Positions 1-7,931 of a stretch of 54,385 nucleotides of DNA are shown here, piece by piece. The first letter of the stretch is position 1, and each line of letters opens with the position of its first letter. Location: NCBI GenBank assembly GCA_904420095.1, contig CAJFUB010000048.1, positions 1-54,385 on the forward strand, read 5' to 3'. This DNA is from an uncultured Clostridia bacterium (GTDB taxonomy: Bacteria; Bacillota; Clostridia; UBA1212; UBA1255). The position numbers and the translations under genes were made by a program. Under the pieces are notes generated by a model. That model was given only the letters and a program-made list of their open reading frames with translations. It was not told the origin of the DNA and searched no databases.

Positions 1-103
1 CAGTAAGTATCAAGCTGTTCTGCAGGGAGCATACGGCTTCACCTACGATGATTATGATTTAACCATGACGAAAGATTTCTGGAATACGTTTATGGAGGAA
101 TGA
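1..103 (+). CDS. 3' end of a protein paralogous to the next lipoprotein (partial)
   Basis: Only the last 33 codons are in the window; the reading frame starts at base 2 and stops with TGA at 101-103. The C-terminus, with an aromatic patch and the ending DFWNTFMEE, matches the end of the following lipoprotein (EEFWNAFMD) in spacing and residues. The two genes are therefore probably tandem duplicates. A GC-rich hairpin follows directly. No function can be assigned. Confidence 0.6.
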   Translation, partial: SKYQAVLQGAYGFTYDDYDLTMTKDFWNTFMEE

Positions 104-111
104 GTTCATCG

Positions 112-146
112 GCCCCGGCGTGCGAAACCGCGCCGGGGCTTCTCTG
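112..146 (+). terminator. GC-rich hairpin, probable weak intrinsic terminator
   Basis: A perfect 9-bp stem (GCCCCGGCG at 112-120 with CGCCGGGGC at 131-139) has a 10-nt loop and is followed by TTCTCT. The stem is strong but the T-tract is interrupted, so termination may be partial. It lies 8 bases after the stop of the upstream partial gene. Confidence 0.55.
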
Positions 147-172
147 CCCAAAAACAAATGGGGGTATTCGCA

Positions 173-919
173 ATGAAAAAAACAATTCTGGCCGTTTTTG
201 CACTTCTGCTCCTGCTGCTCTGCGCCTGCGCGCAGACGGAGAAGGAGCTTACGTTCGAAGAAAAAATGGAGCTGCCCGGGTACAGCGAAGATCCGGATTA
301 TTTCAATTCTCCTATCAAAACGTTTGCCAAGTATGAAAAACATCTCATTAAAGAGGGAAAAGATTATGCCGCCGCCATCATACGCTGCGATAAAGTAATA
401 CATTATCTTGTCAACCGTAAATTCGATCAGGAGCAATATGGCTTTGTCTCCTTTTCCACCGGCAACACGGTGACGGTTACCAAAATTATAAGGAGTGTAG
501 GTGCGCCGGATGTTTTCACAGAAGACATGCGAATTGAATTTTTCCAGCCGTATGGATATCGCCCGGAATCCTCGGAAGAATTTGACAGGTACTTTATTAA
601 AGAGCTCTGCATGACAAGAAAGGATTTCACCTCGCTGGACAACGGTTTTCGCGTCCCCATTCAGCCGAACGGAGATTATCATTTCTTTATGCACGCCTCC
701 GATCAGGCGATTGTTCCGCTTGACGAGGGCGAAGAATATCTCATTCTTCTAAAGTCAGACATCTCCCCGGAAAGCAATACAAGAAAATATTATTATGATC
801 TTATTTGTCCTCTGAATGTTGAGAAATACAAAGACGTTTTCAACGGAAAGGGCGGCTTTTCTTTTCTCCTAGATGATTTAAACCTTTTAGAAGAGTTTTG
901 GAACGCGTTTATGGATTGA
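173..919 (+). CDS. Secreted lipoprotein of unknown function
   Basis: The 248-residue product begins with a lysine pair, a Leu-rich hydrophobic segment and a cysteine-containing motif (LLCACA, Cys near residue 17-19), which is a plausible lipoprotein signal peptide for anchoring outside the membrane. The mature part is acidic and rich in aromatic residues, with no domain I recognise. I chose the ATG at 173 rather than 158 because a GGGGG stretch sits about 8 bases upstream and the protein then starts MKKTIL. Its C-terminus resembles the partial gene just before it, which suggests tandem duplication. No transport or catalytic motif is visible. Confidence 0.7.
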   Translation: MKKTILAVFALLLLLLCACAQTEKELTFEEKMELPGYSEDPDYFNSPIKTFAKYEKHLIKEGKDYAAAIIRCDKVIHYLVNRKFDQEQYGFVSFSTGNTVTVTKIIRSVGAPDVFTEDMRIEFFQPYGYRPESSEEFDRYFIKELCMTRKDFTSLDNGFRVPIQPNGDYHFFMHASDQAIVPLDEGEEYLILLKSDISPESNTRKYYYDLICPLNVEKYKDVFNGKGGFSFLLDDLNLLEEFWNAFMD

Positions 920-966
920 CCGCTTTTCTGTTTTCCTTCGTTCCGCGCGCTTAAACCAAGTTTCTG

Positions 967-995
967 TTGAATTTTGCCGGGAAACGTAGTAATAT
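967..995 (+). promoter_or_regulatory. Predicted sigma-A promoter for pgk-tpiA
   Basis: TTGAAT at 967-972 and TAATAT at 990-995 are separated by 17 bases, 48 bases before the pgk start. The TAG directly before the -10 also occurs at the two promoters near 45.0 and 46.0 kb. Confidence 0.65.
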
Positions 996-1043
996 ACTTA
1001 GCGGTGTATTTTGCCGTATTTTACTAGGAACAGGAGTGTTTAT

Positions 1044-2249
1044 ATGAGTTCTTATAACAAGAAATGCGTTGAAGATATCGACGTGACGGGTAAGAAGGTT
1101 ATCGTAAGAGTTGATTTTAACGTGCCGCTCAATGCGGAAGGTCAGATTACTGACGACAAGAGGATCGTAGCGGCGCTTCCCACCATAAAATATTTAGTCG
1201 ATCATAAGGCGAAGGTCATTCTGGTTTCCCACATGGGGAAGCCGAAGGGCGAATACAATCCCAAGTATTCCATGGCGCCGGCCTCTAAAAGGCTCGGCGA
1301 GCTTCTTGGTACAGAGGTGATCCAGGCAAAGGACGTGATCGGTGAAGACGCGAAGGCCAAGGCCGCCGCTCTGAAAGAGGGACAGGTCATGATGCTGGAA
1401 AACGCGCGCTTCCATAAAGAAGAAGAAAAAAATGACCCGGCCTTTGCTAAGGAGCTGGCGAGTCTTGCGGAAATTTACGTGAACGACGCGTTCGGTACGG
1501 CGCACAGAGCGCACGCCACGACGGCCGGCATCGCGGATTATCTGCCGGCGGTCTCCGGTTATCTTATCCAGAAGGAAATCAGCATCATGGGGAAGGCGCT
1601 TGCAAACCCGGAGCGTCCGTTCGTCGCGATTCTCGGCGGCGCAAAGGTTGCGGACAAGCTGAACGTGATCTCCAACCTGCTTGAAAAATGCGACACGCTC
1701 ATCATCGGCGGGGGCATGGCGTATACGTTCCTCAAAGCGCAGGGAAAAGAAGTAGGAAAATCTCTTGTAGATGCGACAAAAATTGATTACTGCAAGGAAA
1801 TGATTGAAAAAGCGGAGAAGCTCGGCAAAAAGCTGCTGCTGCCTATCGATACGAAGGTGGCCGCAGCCTTCCCGGATCCGATCGACGCGCCCATTGAGGT
1901 AAAAACGGTTTCTGTTGACGCGATCCCGGCGGAGATGCAGGGACTCGATATCGGCGAAAAAACGGCGGCGCTGTTTGCCGACGCCGTGAAGAGCGCCAAA
2001 ACAGTCGTATGGAACGGACCGATGGGCGTATTTGAAAATCCCGTTCTGGCGGAAGGAACGATTGCAGTTGCCAAAGCCATGGCGGAAACCGACGCGATTA
2101 CGATCGTAGGCGGCGGAGATTCTGCCGCAGCCGTTAAGAAAATGGGCTATGCCGATAAGATTACGCATGTTTCCACTGGAGGCGGCGCTTCTCTCGAATT
2201 CCTGGAAGGAAAGGTTCTCCCCGGAATCGCGTGCCTTTTAGATAAATAA
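1044..2249 (+). CDS. pgk: Phosphoglycerate kinase
   Basis: This cytosolic glycolytic enzyme transfers the acyl phosphate of 1,3-bisphosphoglycerate to ADP. The 401-residue product has the usual family length and landmarks: VRVDFNVPL near the N-terminus, the [12 protein letters not shown] segment mid-protein, GPMGVFE, and the C-terminal glycine-rich [11 protein letters not shown]. The start was set at 1044, after AGGAACAGGAG, because the 11 residues of the longer frame do not belong to the family. tpiA follows after 25 bases, so the two form a glycolytic operon; no gapA is adjacent. The gene is transcribed towards oriC, that is, head-on to replication. Confidence 0.97.
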   Translation: MSSYNKKCVEDIDVTGKKVIVRVDFNVPLNAEGQITDDKRIVAALPTIKYLVDHKAKVILVSHMGKPKGEYNPKYSMAPASKRLGELLGTEVIQAKDVIGEDAKAKAAALKEGQVMMLENARFHKEEEKNDPAFAKELASLAEIYVNDAFGTAHRAHATTAGIADYLPAVSGYLIQKEISIMGKALANPERPFVAILGGAKVADKLNVISNLLEKCDTLIIGGGMAYTFLKAQGKEVGKSLVDATKIDYCKEMIEKAEKLGKKLLLPIDTKVAAAFPDPIDAPIEVKTVSVDAIPAEMQGLDIGEKTAALFADAVKSAKTVVWNGPMGVFENPVLAEGTIAVAKAMAETDAITIVGGGDSAAAVKKMGYADKITHVSTGGGASLEFLEGKVLPGIACLLDK

Positions 2250-2274
2250 TCATTTACAAGGAGCATAAACAATC

Positions 2275-3030
2275 ATGAGCAGAACAAAAGTAATCGCGGG
2301 CAATTGGAAAATGAATAAAACCCCGGCAGAGGCCGCGGAATTTATAATGGAGCTGAAGGAATCCGTAAAGGGAATTAAAAACGAAATCATTGCAGCCGTT
2401 CCGTTCGTCTGCATTCCTGCGGCTCTGACGGCCTCGGAGGGCAGCAATATTAAAATTGCCGCGCAGAACATGCACTGGGAAGACAAGGGCGCTTATACCG
2501 GCGAGGTTTCCGGCGCAATGCTGAAGGACCTCGGCGTTGAATACGTGATCATCGGTCACTCGGAGCGGCGCGAATATTTCGGAGAAACAAACGAAACCGT
2601 GAACCGCAAGGCGCACGCGGCTTTCAAATACGGTCTGAAGCCGATTATCTGTGTCGGCGAATCGCTGCTGCAAAGAGACGAAGGCGTTACTGCAGAGCAC
2701 GTCCGTTACCAGGTAAAGGTTGCGCTAAAGGATCTTAGCGCCGAACAGGTCGAAACGCTGATCCTCGCATACGAGCCGATCTGGGCAATCGGAACGGGCA
2801 GAACCGCAACGACGGAGCAGGCGCAGGAGGTCTGCAAAATCATCCGCGATACGGTCGGCGAGCTTTACGGAAGCGAAACGGCGGAAAAGGTTCGCATTCA
2901 GTATGGCGGAAGCGTCAACGCCGAGACCGCGGAAGGATTATTCAGCATGCCTGACATCGACGGCGGTCTCGTAGGCGGAGCAAGCCTCAAGGTAAAAGAT
3001 TTTACGATCATCGCAGGCGATCGTTCTTAA
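2275..3030 (+). CDS. tpiA: Triosephosphate isomerase
   Basis: The enzyme interconverts dihydroxyacetone phosphate and glyceraldehyde-3-phosphate. The 251-residue length is typical. The substrate-binding GNWKMNK motif, the catalytic-His region GHSERREYFGET, the catalytic-Glu region AYEPIWAIGTGRTAT and the phosphate-loop GGSVN are all intact. A good ribosome-binding site (AAGGAG) precedes the ATG. It lies immediately behind pgk in the same presumed transcript, followed after 21 bases by an unrelated membrane protein. Confidence 0.97.
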   Translation: MSRTKVIAGNWKMNKTPAEAAEFIMELKESVKGIKNEIIAAVPFVCIPAALTASEGSNIKIAAQNMHWEDKGAYTGEVSGAMLKDLGVEYVIIGHSERREYFGETNETVNRKAHAAFKYGLKPIICVGESLLQRDEGVTAEHVRYQVKVALKDLSAEQVETLILAYEPIWAIGTGRTATTEQAQEVCKIIRDTVGELYGSETAEKVRIQYGGSVNAETAEGLFSMPDIDGGLVGGASLKVKDFTIIAGDRS

Positions 3031-3051
3031 AAAAAGCGCGCGGCGGGACAC

Positions 3052-4002
3052 ATGGCAGCGAAACGCAGCAAATACGATTCTTATGATGATGAAAGCAAGG
3101 GCAAGCTGCAGAAGGTTTTCAAGCCTCTGCTGATTGCCCTTGCAATCGTTATTGGAATTTGCCTGCTTTGTCTGGCATTTGAAGCCGCCGGCCTGTTTCC
3201 CGGCAGCCTTTTGAACCGGTTTGCCGTTTCGTCCTTCCTCTCGGATCAATACGGCGGGGAAATCGTTTCCTTTGAACGCTATGACCAGGAATCCGGAAAT
3301 TATATTTATAAATGCACCGTAGACGGAAAGCCGTGCGAAATCGGCGCAAAGGGGTTTAAAATTCGTTACGACGGTTATTATAACGATTACGGCCGGAACG
3401 TCTATTTTGAAGGCGTCGTGGAAAACGATCTGAGCGCTTTTCTGAATCAGAGGTGGGCCGAAAAATATACCGATAATACGGCGTCCTGGACTTGTACGAT
3501 CGATATCCCGCTCAGTGATTCCGCATATCCTTCCGCGCAGACGGAGGACACGGAGGAAAACGAGGAACTGATCAAGGCCGCGCTCAAAACATACGGCGGC
3601 AGTCTGTGCTTCACCGTAGAAGTCCGCGGAACAGAGCTTTCCATGGACGACTATAAAGGCGTGGTTTACCGCGCCGTCGATATCCTGCAGCAGGAAATGG
3701 ACAACAGGCCGCAAAGCATGCAGATGTACTATTATCGGCAAAATGCTGAAGAGCCGGTGCTGCAATATGAATCGACCGTTCAGACGTTTCAGTTTAATTA
3801 CAACGAGAACGGAATCCGCCGGGCGACGGATCTCCACAGATACGTGGAGGTCCCCAGTGAACTGAAAACAAAAGCAAACATATATTATACTGTCAAACGG
3901 ATTTTCCTGATCGTCGTTTCCGGAACGGTTATCGCGCTTTCTGTTTTATGGTGCGTCCGCAGATACCGAAAGCACAAGCGTTACAAAAATTCTGGCGTTT
4001 GA
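3052..4002 (+). CDS. Unknown membrane protein with N- and C-terminal helices
   Basis: The 316-residue product has a charged, Lys-rich cytoplasmic N-terminus. One hydrophobic helix follows at about residues 24-47, then a roughly 220-residue polar region probably outside the membrane. A second helix lies at about 281-300, before a strongly basic C-terminal tail (RRYRKHKRYKNSGV). I recognise no family. The polar region is rich in Tyr, Asp and Glu and has no repeated motif. It follows tpiA by 21 bases and precedes a MurG-type gene, so an envelope role is possible, but that is inferred from context only. The ribosome-binding site is weak (GGCGGGAC). Confidence 0.75.
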   Translation: MAAKRSKYDSYDDESKGKLQKVFKPLLIALAIVIGICLLCLAFEAAGLFPGSLLNRFAVSSFLSDQYGGEIVSFERYDQESGNYIYKCTVDGKPCEIGAKGFKIRYDGYYNDYGRNVYFEGVVENDLSAFLNQRWAEKYTDNTASWTCTIDIPLSDSAYPSAQTEDTEENEELIKAALKTYGGSLCFTVEVRGTELSMDDYKGVVYRAVDILQQEMDNRPQSMQMYYYRQNAEEPVLQYESTVQTFQFNYNENGIRRATDLHRYVEVPSELKTKANIYYTVKRIFLIVVSGTVIALSVLWCVRRYRKHKRYKNSGV

Positions 4003-4031
4003 CGGAGCGATACGTATGTGGAGTGGTTTTT

Positions 4032-5126
4032 TTGCGTAAAATTTCTGTCGTTTTTACCGGCGGGGGCTCTGCCGGACATGTCACCCCAAATCTGGCTTTA
4101 ATCCCTATATTAAAAACTAAATTTTCAAATCTGGATCTCCATTATATCGGCTCGGAGGACGGCATTGAAAAAGAAATTCTGGCAAAGCATCCGGAAATTA
4201 CGTATCATAGCGTGCGCACAGGCAAGCTCAGAAGGTATTTTTCCTGGAAAAATTTTTCTGATCCGTTCCGCGTTATGGCGGGCTATCATGATGCCAAGAA
4301 GCTGATCAAAGAGCTCCGGCCAGCCGTTGTCTTTTCAAAGGGCGGATTCGTTTCGGTTCCGGTGGCGGCCGCGGCGCATTCCTGCAAGGTTCCCGTAATT
4401 GCGCACGAATCTGATCTCACGCCGGGACTGGCAAATAAAATTTCGGCGCGTTACGCGACAAAAATTTGTACAACGTTTCCCGATACGGTCAAGGATCTGC
4501 CAAAAGGAGTCGGCGTTTATACCGGCTCGCCCATCCGCCCCGAGCTTTTCCGCGGGGACGCCGCACGGGCGCGGGCGCGCTACGCCTTTGACAGGAAGCC
4601 CGTCATTCTGATTATGGGAGGCAGTCTCGGATCCGCAGCGCTGAATAAAGCCGTTCGCGAGAACGTGCCCGTTCTGATAAAAACGTATAACATCATTCAT
4701 TTATGCGGGAAAGGCAACATCGAAGAAAAATACAAGAGTTATGCGCCGTCCTACCGGCAGTTTGAATTTATCTCCGAAGAGCTCCCCGACGCGCTGGCGC
4801 TTGCGGATTTCGTTATTTCCCGCGCCGGTTCAAATGCGATCCACGAATTTCTGGCGCTGCACAAGCCCATGCTTCTGATCCCGCTTCCCCTCTCCGCGAG
4901 CCGCGGCGATCAGATCCTGAACGCAGAATCCTTTGAAAGAAGAGGCTACGCAATCGTTTTGCGCGAAGAAAAAATTACTCCCTCCACGTTTCTGTCCGCC
5001 ATTTCTTATCTGGAAAAGGACAAACAAAAAATGATTGCCGCCATGGAGTCCGAGCAAAATACGAACGGGGCTAAAGCGATCGCGGAAATCATTGCAGAGC
5101 AGATCCGATGTTCACTGAAGCAATAG
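4032..5126 (+). CDS. murG: MurG-type UDP-GlcNAc:lipid glycosyltransferase
   Basis: The family adds GlcNAc from UDP-GlcNAc to undecaprenyl-linked MurNAc-pentapeptide (lipid I to lipid II) on the inner face of the membrane. Visible landmarks are the N-terminal GGGSAGHVTPNLAL loop, the second-domain GGSLGSAALN, and the donor-site segment SRAGSNAIHEFLALHKPMLLIP followed by GDQ. The protein is about 364 residues from a TTG start at 4032, which has GGAG about 8 bases upstream and places the glycine-rich loop right after the start as in MurG. The longer ATG frame would overlap the previous gene. It sits outside any division cluster, so another murG may exist elsewhere; the exact acceptor is inferred. 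Confidence 0.85.
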   Translation: MRKISVVFTGGGSAGHVTPNLALIPILKTKFSNLDLHYIGSEDGIEKEILAKHPEITYHSVRTGKLRRYFSWKNFSDPFRVMAGYHDAKKLIKELRPAVVFSKGGFVSVPVAAAAHSCKVPVIAHESDLTPGLANKISARYATKICTTFPDTVKDLPKGVGVYTGSPIRPELFRGDAARARARYAFDRKPVILIMGGSLGSAALNKAVRENVPVLIKTYNIIHLCGKGNIEEKYKSYAPSYRQFEFISEELPDALALADFVISRAGSNAIHEFLALHKPMLLIPLPLSASRGDQILNAESFERRGYAIVLREEKITPSTFLSAISYLEKDKQKMIAAMESEQNTNGAKAIAEIIAEQIRCSLKQ

Positions 5127-5752
5127 ACGGCTCTGTATTTTCCTTCGAAACGGATCCCGCCGTTTTTTCTCCCGGAAAAATCGACGCCGGTACGCGCGCC
5201 ATGCTTTCCGAAGCCGACTTGCGCCCCGGCGATAAAATTCTGGATCTGGGGTGCGGATACGGCGTCGTCGGAATTTGGGCCGCGCAAAAGGCGGGACCGG
5301 AAAACGTGGTCATGTGCGATATTTTACCGGCGGCGGTCGCGCTGTCAAAAGAAAATGCCTTGCGAAACGGACTCGACGAGATCCAAATCATACAAAGCGA
5401 CGGCTTCGAACGGATTGAAGCGCACGATTTCACGATCATTTTAAGCAATCCGCCGTACCATGCGGATTTTTCAGTTCCAAAGCGCTTTATTGAAGACGGC
5501 TTCCGCCATCTTGCGATCGGCGGCAGGATGCTGATGGTTACAAAGCGTCTGGACTGGTATAAAAATAAGTTGACTTCTGTGTTCGGCGGTGTCAGAATAA
5601 AGGAAACGGACGGATATTATGTTTTTACCGCCGAGAAGCGGAGCGAGGCACCGCCTCCCAAGGCCAGGAAAACACGGCATCTGTCAAAAAAGCTTGAAAG
5701 GGCCCGTCAAAATGAAAAAAATGTGGTTAAGAGGCGCAGAAGACAACACTGA
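5108..5752 (+). CDS. RsmC/TrmN6-like SAM-dependent methyltransferase
   Basis: The 214-residue product has the class I methyltransferase signature DLGCGYGVVG (about residues 46-55) and the NPPYH motif (about 118-122) typical of N-methyltransferases acting on exocyclic amines of nucleic-acid bases. Its length matches the short single-domain RsmC-like proteins of Firmicutes, not the two-domain enterobacterial RsmC. The last 35 residues are very basic, which would suit RNA binding. It overlaps the murG end by 19 bases and the next gene by 41 bases. The RNA target is not evident. Confidence 0.85.
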   Translation: MFTEAIDGSVFSFETDPAVFSPGKIDAGTRAMLSEADLRPGDKILDLGCGYGVVGIWAAQKAGPENVVMCDILPAAVALSKENALRNGLDEIQIIQSDGFERIEAHDFTIILSNPPYHADFSVPKRFIEDGFRHLAIGGRMLMVTKRLDWYKNKLTSVFGGVRIKETDGYYVFTAEKRSEAPPPKARKTRHLSKKLERARQNEKNVVKRRRRQH

Positions 5753-7931
5753 TCTTTATGCGGCGTTCCGAGGCAGCTTTTGCAGCGATACGGAGCGGGA
5801 ACTTCCGTTTGCGGTTTCCGGCTGCTCCTGGTACCGCGTGTTTGTAAACGGAACAGAGCTTACGGAAGGACCGGATCGGTATGACGATGCGCATCCGGTT
5901 TACAAAGAAGTCTTCTGCCGCGTCCGGCAGGGAGAAAATATCATTTTTGCCGTCGTGCACAGCGTCGGTATTCCGACCAGGATTTTGAAGAACACGGCTC
6001 CGTTTTTTGCCTGCGAGTCGCCAGGCCTTTCAATCGAATGGAGCTGTACGCGTTTAGACGCCTATGAGCGGAAAGTCCGAAGGATTAATCCGGAGCTCGG
6101 CTGGATGGAATGTCGTACCATCAAAGAGCTTCCGCCGGACGCGGCGTGGGAACGTCCGGATTTTTTGGAGAAGGATCCGTACGGAGCCTTCTGCCGCGAT
6201 TCCGCCAAGGCCGTCTCGCAGGTAGAGCTTGCCGCCGTTCCGATCGGCCGGGGATTTCTGATGCAGCGCTTTGGCTACGAATACGATGACATTCCGGCAG
6301 CGTTTTACCTGCGCTCGCTGGATCCTCCGGATCGTACGGATCGTCAGGGCGTTTGGTTCCGATTTGATCTGCGGAAAATTTGTCTGTTCCGGTTCGAGGC
6401 CGAAATTACGACTCCGGCGGGAACCGTTTTTGAAATCGGGTATGCAGAGACTCTGACCGACGGCCGCGTCGCCCCTTATATTACGCTTTCAGCAGGGGCC
6501 TCCTGCAATCTTGACCGTTATATTCTGAAAGAAGGGCGGCAGACGTTCGGCAATCTTACTCCCCGCGGCGGAAGATATGCGGAAATTCACATTCTCGGAG
6601 ATCCAGAGGCTGTAACGCTGCATTCCTGCCGCTTTTGGCAGAGAACGTATTTCCCTCTCATTACGGGTTCCTTTTCCTGTGGTGACGAGCTGCTGGATAA
6701 AATCTGGAAAACGGGCGCCGTAACGCTGCAAAGCTGCGCGGAAGACGCAATTACCGATAATCCGACGCGCGAACGAGGCGAATGGACGGGAGACGCCGTC
6801 TCCGCGCCGATGGATCTCATTGCCGCAGCATTCGGCGATTTTTCCCTGATCCGCAGAGCGCTGAAGCACAGTGCGGATTGCGCCGGACCCGACGGCTGCG
6901 TAGCGGGCCTCTCCCCGGGCGGCGGACTCTGCGTTTCCTCGTATGCGCTGCAATGGGTTTCGGCGTGCAAAAGATATTTTACATATACGGGAGATGACGG
7001 TTTTTACAGAGAGGCGTATCCGGCCGCTCTGAAAAACATGGCATATTTCCGGGAGCATTATACGCCCGGTATCGGATTGGATCGAGAAATTCACTGGCTT
7101 TTTATTGACTGGGGATATGTTACAAACGACGGCCCCGGAGATTTGGCGGCGCTTCTTCTGCTCTGCGGCGCGCTTGACGCCATGTCCGAGTGGAGCGGAT
7201 GGATGTCCGATCCGGAGCGGGAAAAAGACTTCTTAGCCTGGAGAGAAGACGCCGCCGGCGTAATCGGGCGATATCTTTCCGAACTGCAGTATGATTTTCG
7301 CCGGATCGGCCTGCACAGGACGGCGCTTTCCTATGGAGCCGGGCTGATTCCCCTGGAACACAGGCAGGCGGCGCTGCAGTCGATCAAGGAGCATTACCTG
7401 AATTGTTTTCCGAATCGAAAGGACGCGCCCCGCCTTTCCGCTCCCTCTGAAACCTGCCCGCAGCTGATTACGCCGTACTTTTCGCATTTTGTCTTTCCTC
7501 TTCTCTTCGAAGCAGGAGAAGGTGCGTTTGTGATTGAGCAATATAAAAAATGCTGGGGCTGGATGCTGACGCAGGAGGACGGTACCTGGCTGGAGGTTTT
7601 CGATCCGCGCTGGTCCCATTGTCACGAATGGTCCGGCTGTCCGACCTGGCAGCTGTCTGTGTATGTACTCGGCCTGCACCGCCGGTTTGATATTGAAACG
7701 AACTGCTTTGAGTACAGCGCGGCGGATGCCGGCATCCGCGATGCGGAGGGATCGATTCCCGCGGAGGGAGGCGCGGTCCGGCTCCGTTTGCGCGAGGGGA
7801 AATTTCTTTCAATTTCCTCGGATGTTGATATCACCGTGATCCATGGCACGAAGCGGATCCGCATTCCCGCTTGCGGCGAGCGGATCCTTTTAACAGAAAG
7901 TCTGGAGGAGGTTTCCAATGAAACAATATGA
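5712..7931 (+). CDS. GH78-like alpha-L-rhamnosidase family glycoside hydrolase
   Basis: The family cleaves terminal alpha-L-rhamnose through an (alpha/alpha)6 barrel. The 739-residue product has N-terminal beta-rich domains (about 1-310), then the barrel, then a short beta C-terminal domain. The segment DNPTRERGEWTGDA (about residues 349-362) corresponds to the GH78 catalytic signature normally written DCPQRDERLGWTGDA, but is shortened and altered. There is no signal peptide, so it should act on imported oligosaccharides in the cytosol. The ATG at 5712, behind GAAAGGG, was chosen; it lies inside the methyltransferase gene. The downstream isomerase overlaps its end, suggesting a deoxysugar pathway. 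Substrate is inferred. Confidence 0.8.
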   Translation: MKKMWLRGAEDNTDLYAAFRGSFCSDTERELPFAVSGCSWYRVFVNGTELTEGPDRYDDAHPVYKEVFCRVRQGENIIFAVVHSVGIPTRILKNTAPFFACESPGLSIEWSCTRLDAYERKVRRINPELGWMECRTIKELPPDAAWERPDFLEKDPYGAFCRDSAKAVSQVELAAVPIGRGFLMQRFGYEYDDIPAAFYLRSLDPPDRTDRQGVWFRFDLRKICLFRFEAEITTPAGTVFEIGYAETLTDGRVAPYITLSAGASCNLDRYILKEGRQTFGNLTPRGGRYAEIHILGDPEAVTLHSCRFWQRTYFPLITGSFSCGDELLDKIWKTGAVTLQSCAEDAITDNPTRERGEWTGDAVSAPMDLIAAAFGDFSLIRRALKHSADCAGPDGCVAGLSPGGGLCVSSYALQWVSACKRYFTYTGDDGFYREAYPAALKNMAYFREHYTPGIGLDREIHWLFIDWGYVTNDGPGDLAALLLLCGALDAMSEWSGWMSDPEREKDFLAWREDAAGVIGRYLSELQYDFRRIGLHRTALSYGAGLIPLEHRQAALQSIKEHYLNCFPNRKDAPRLSAPSETCPQLITPYFSHFVFPLLFEAGEGAFVIEQYKKCWGWMLTQEDGTWLEVFDPRWSHCHEWSGCPTWQLSVYVLGLHRRFDIETNCFEYSAADAGIRDAEGSIPAEGGAVRLRLREGKFLSISSDVDITVIHGTKRIRIPACGERILLTESLEEVSNETI

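Noticed and set aside
1194-2168. 324-codon minus-strand frame
   Set aside because: It is antisense to pgk and shows no family motif.
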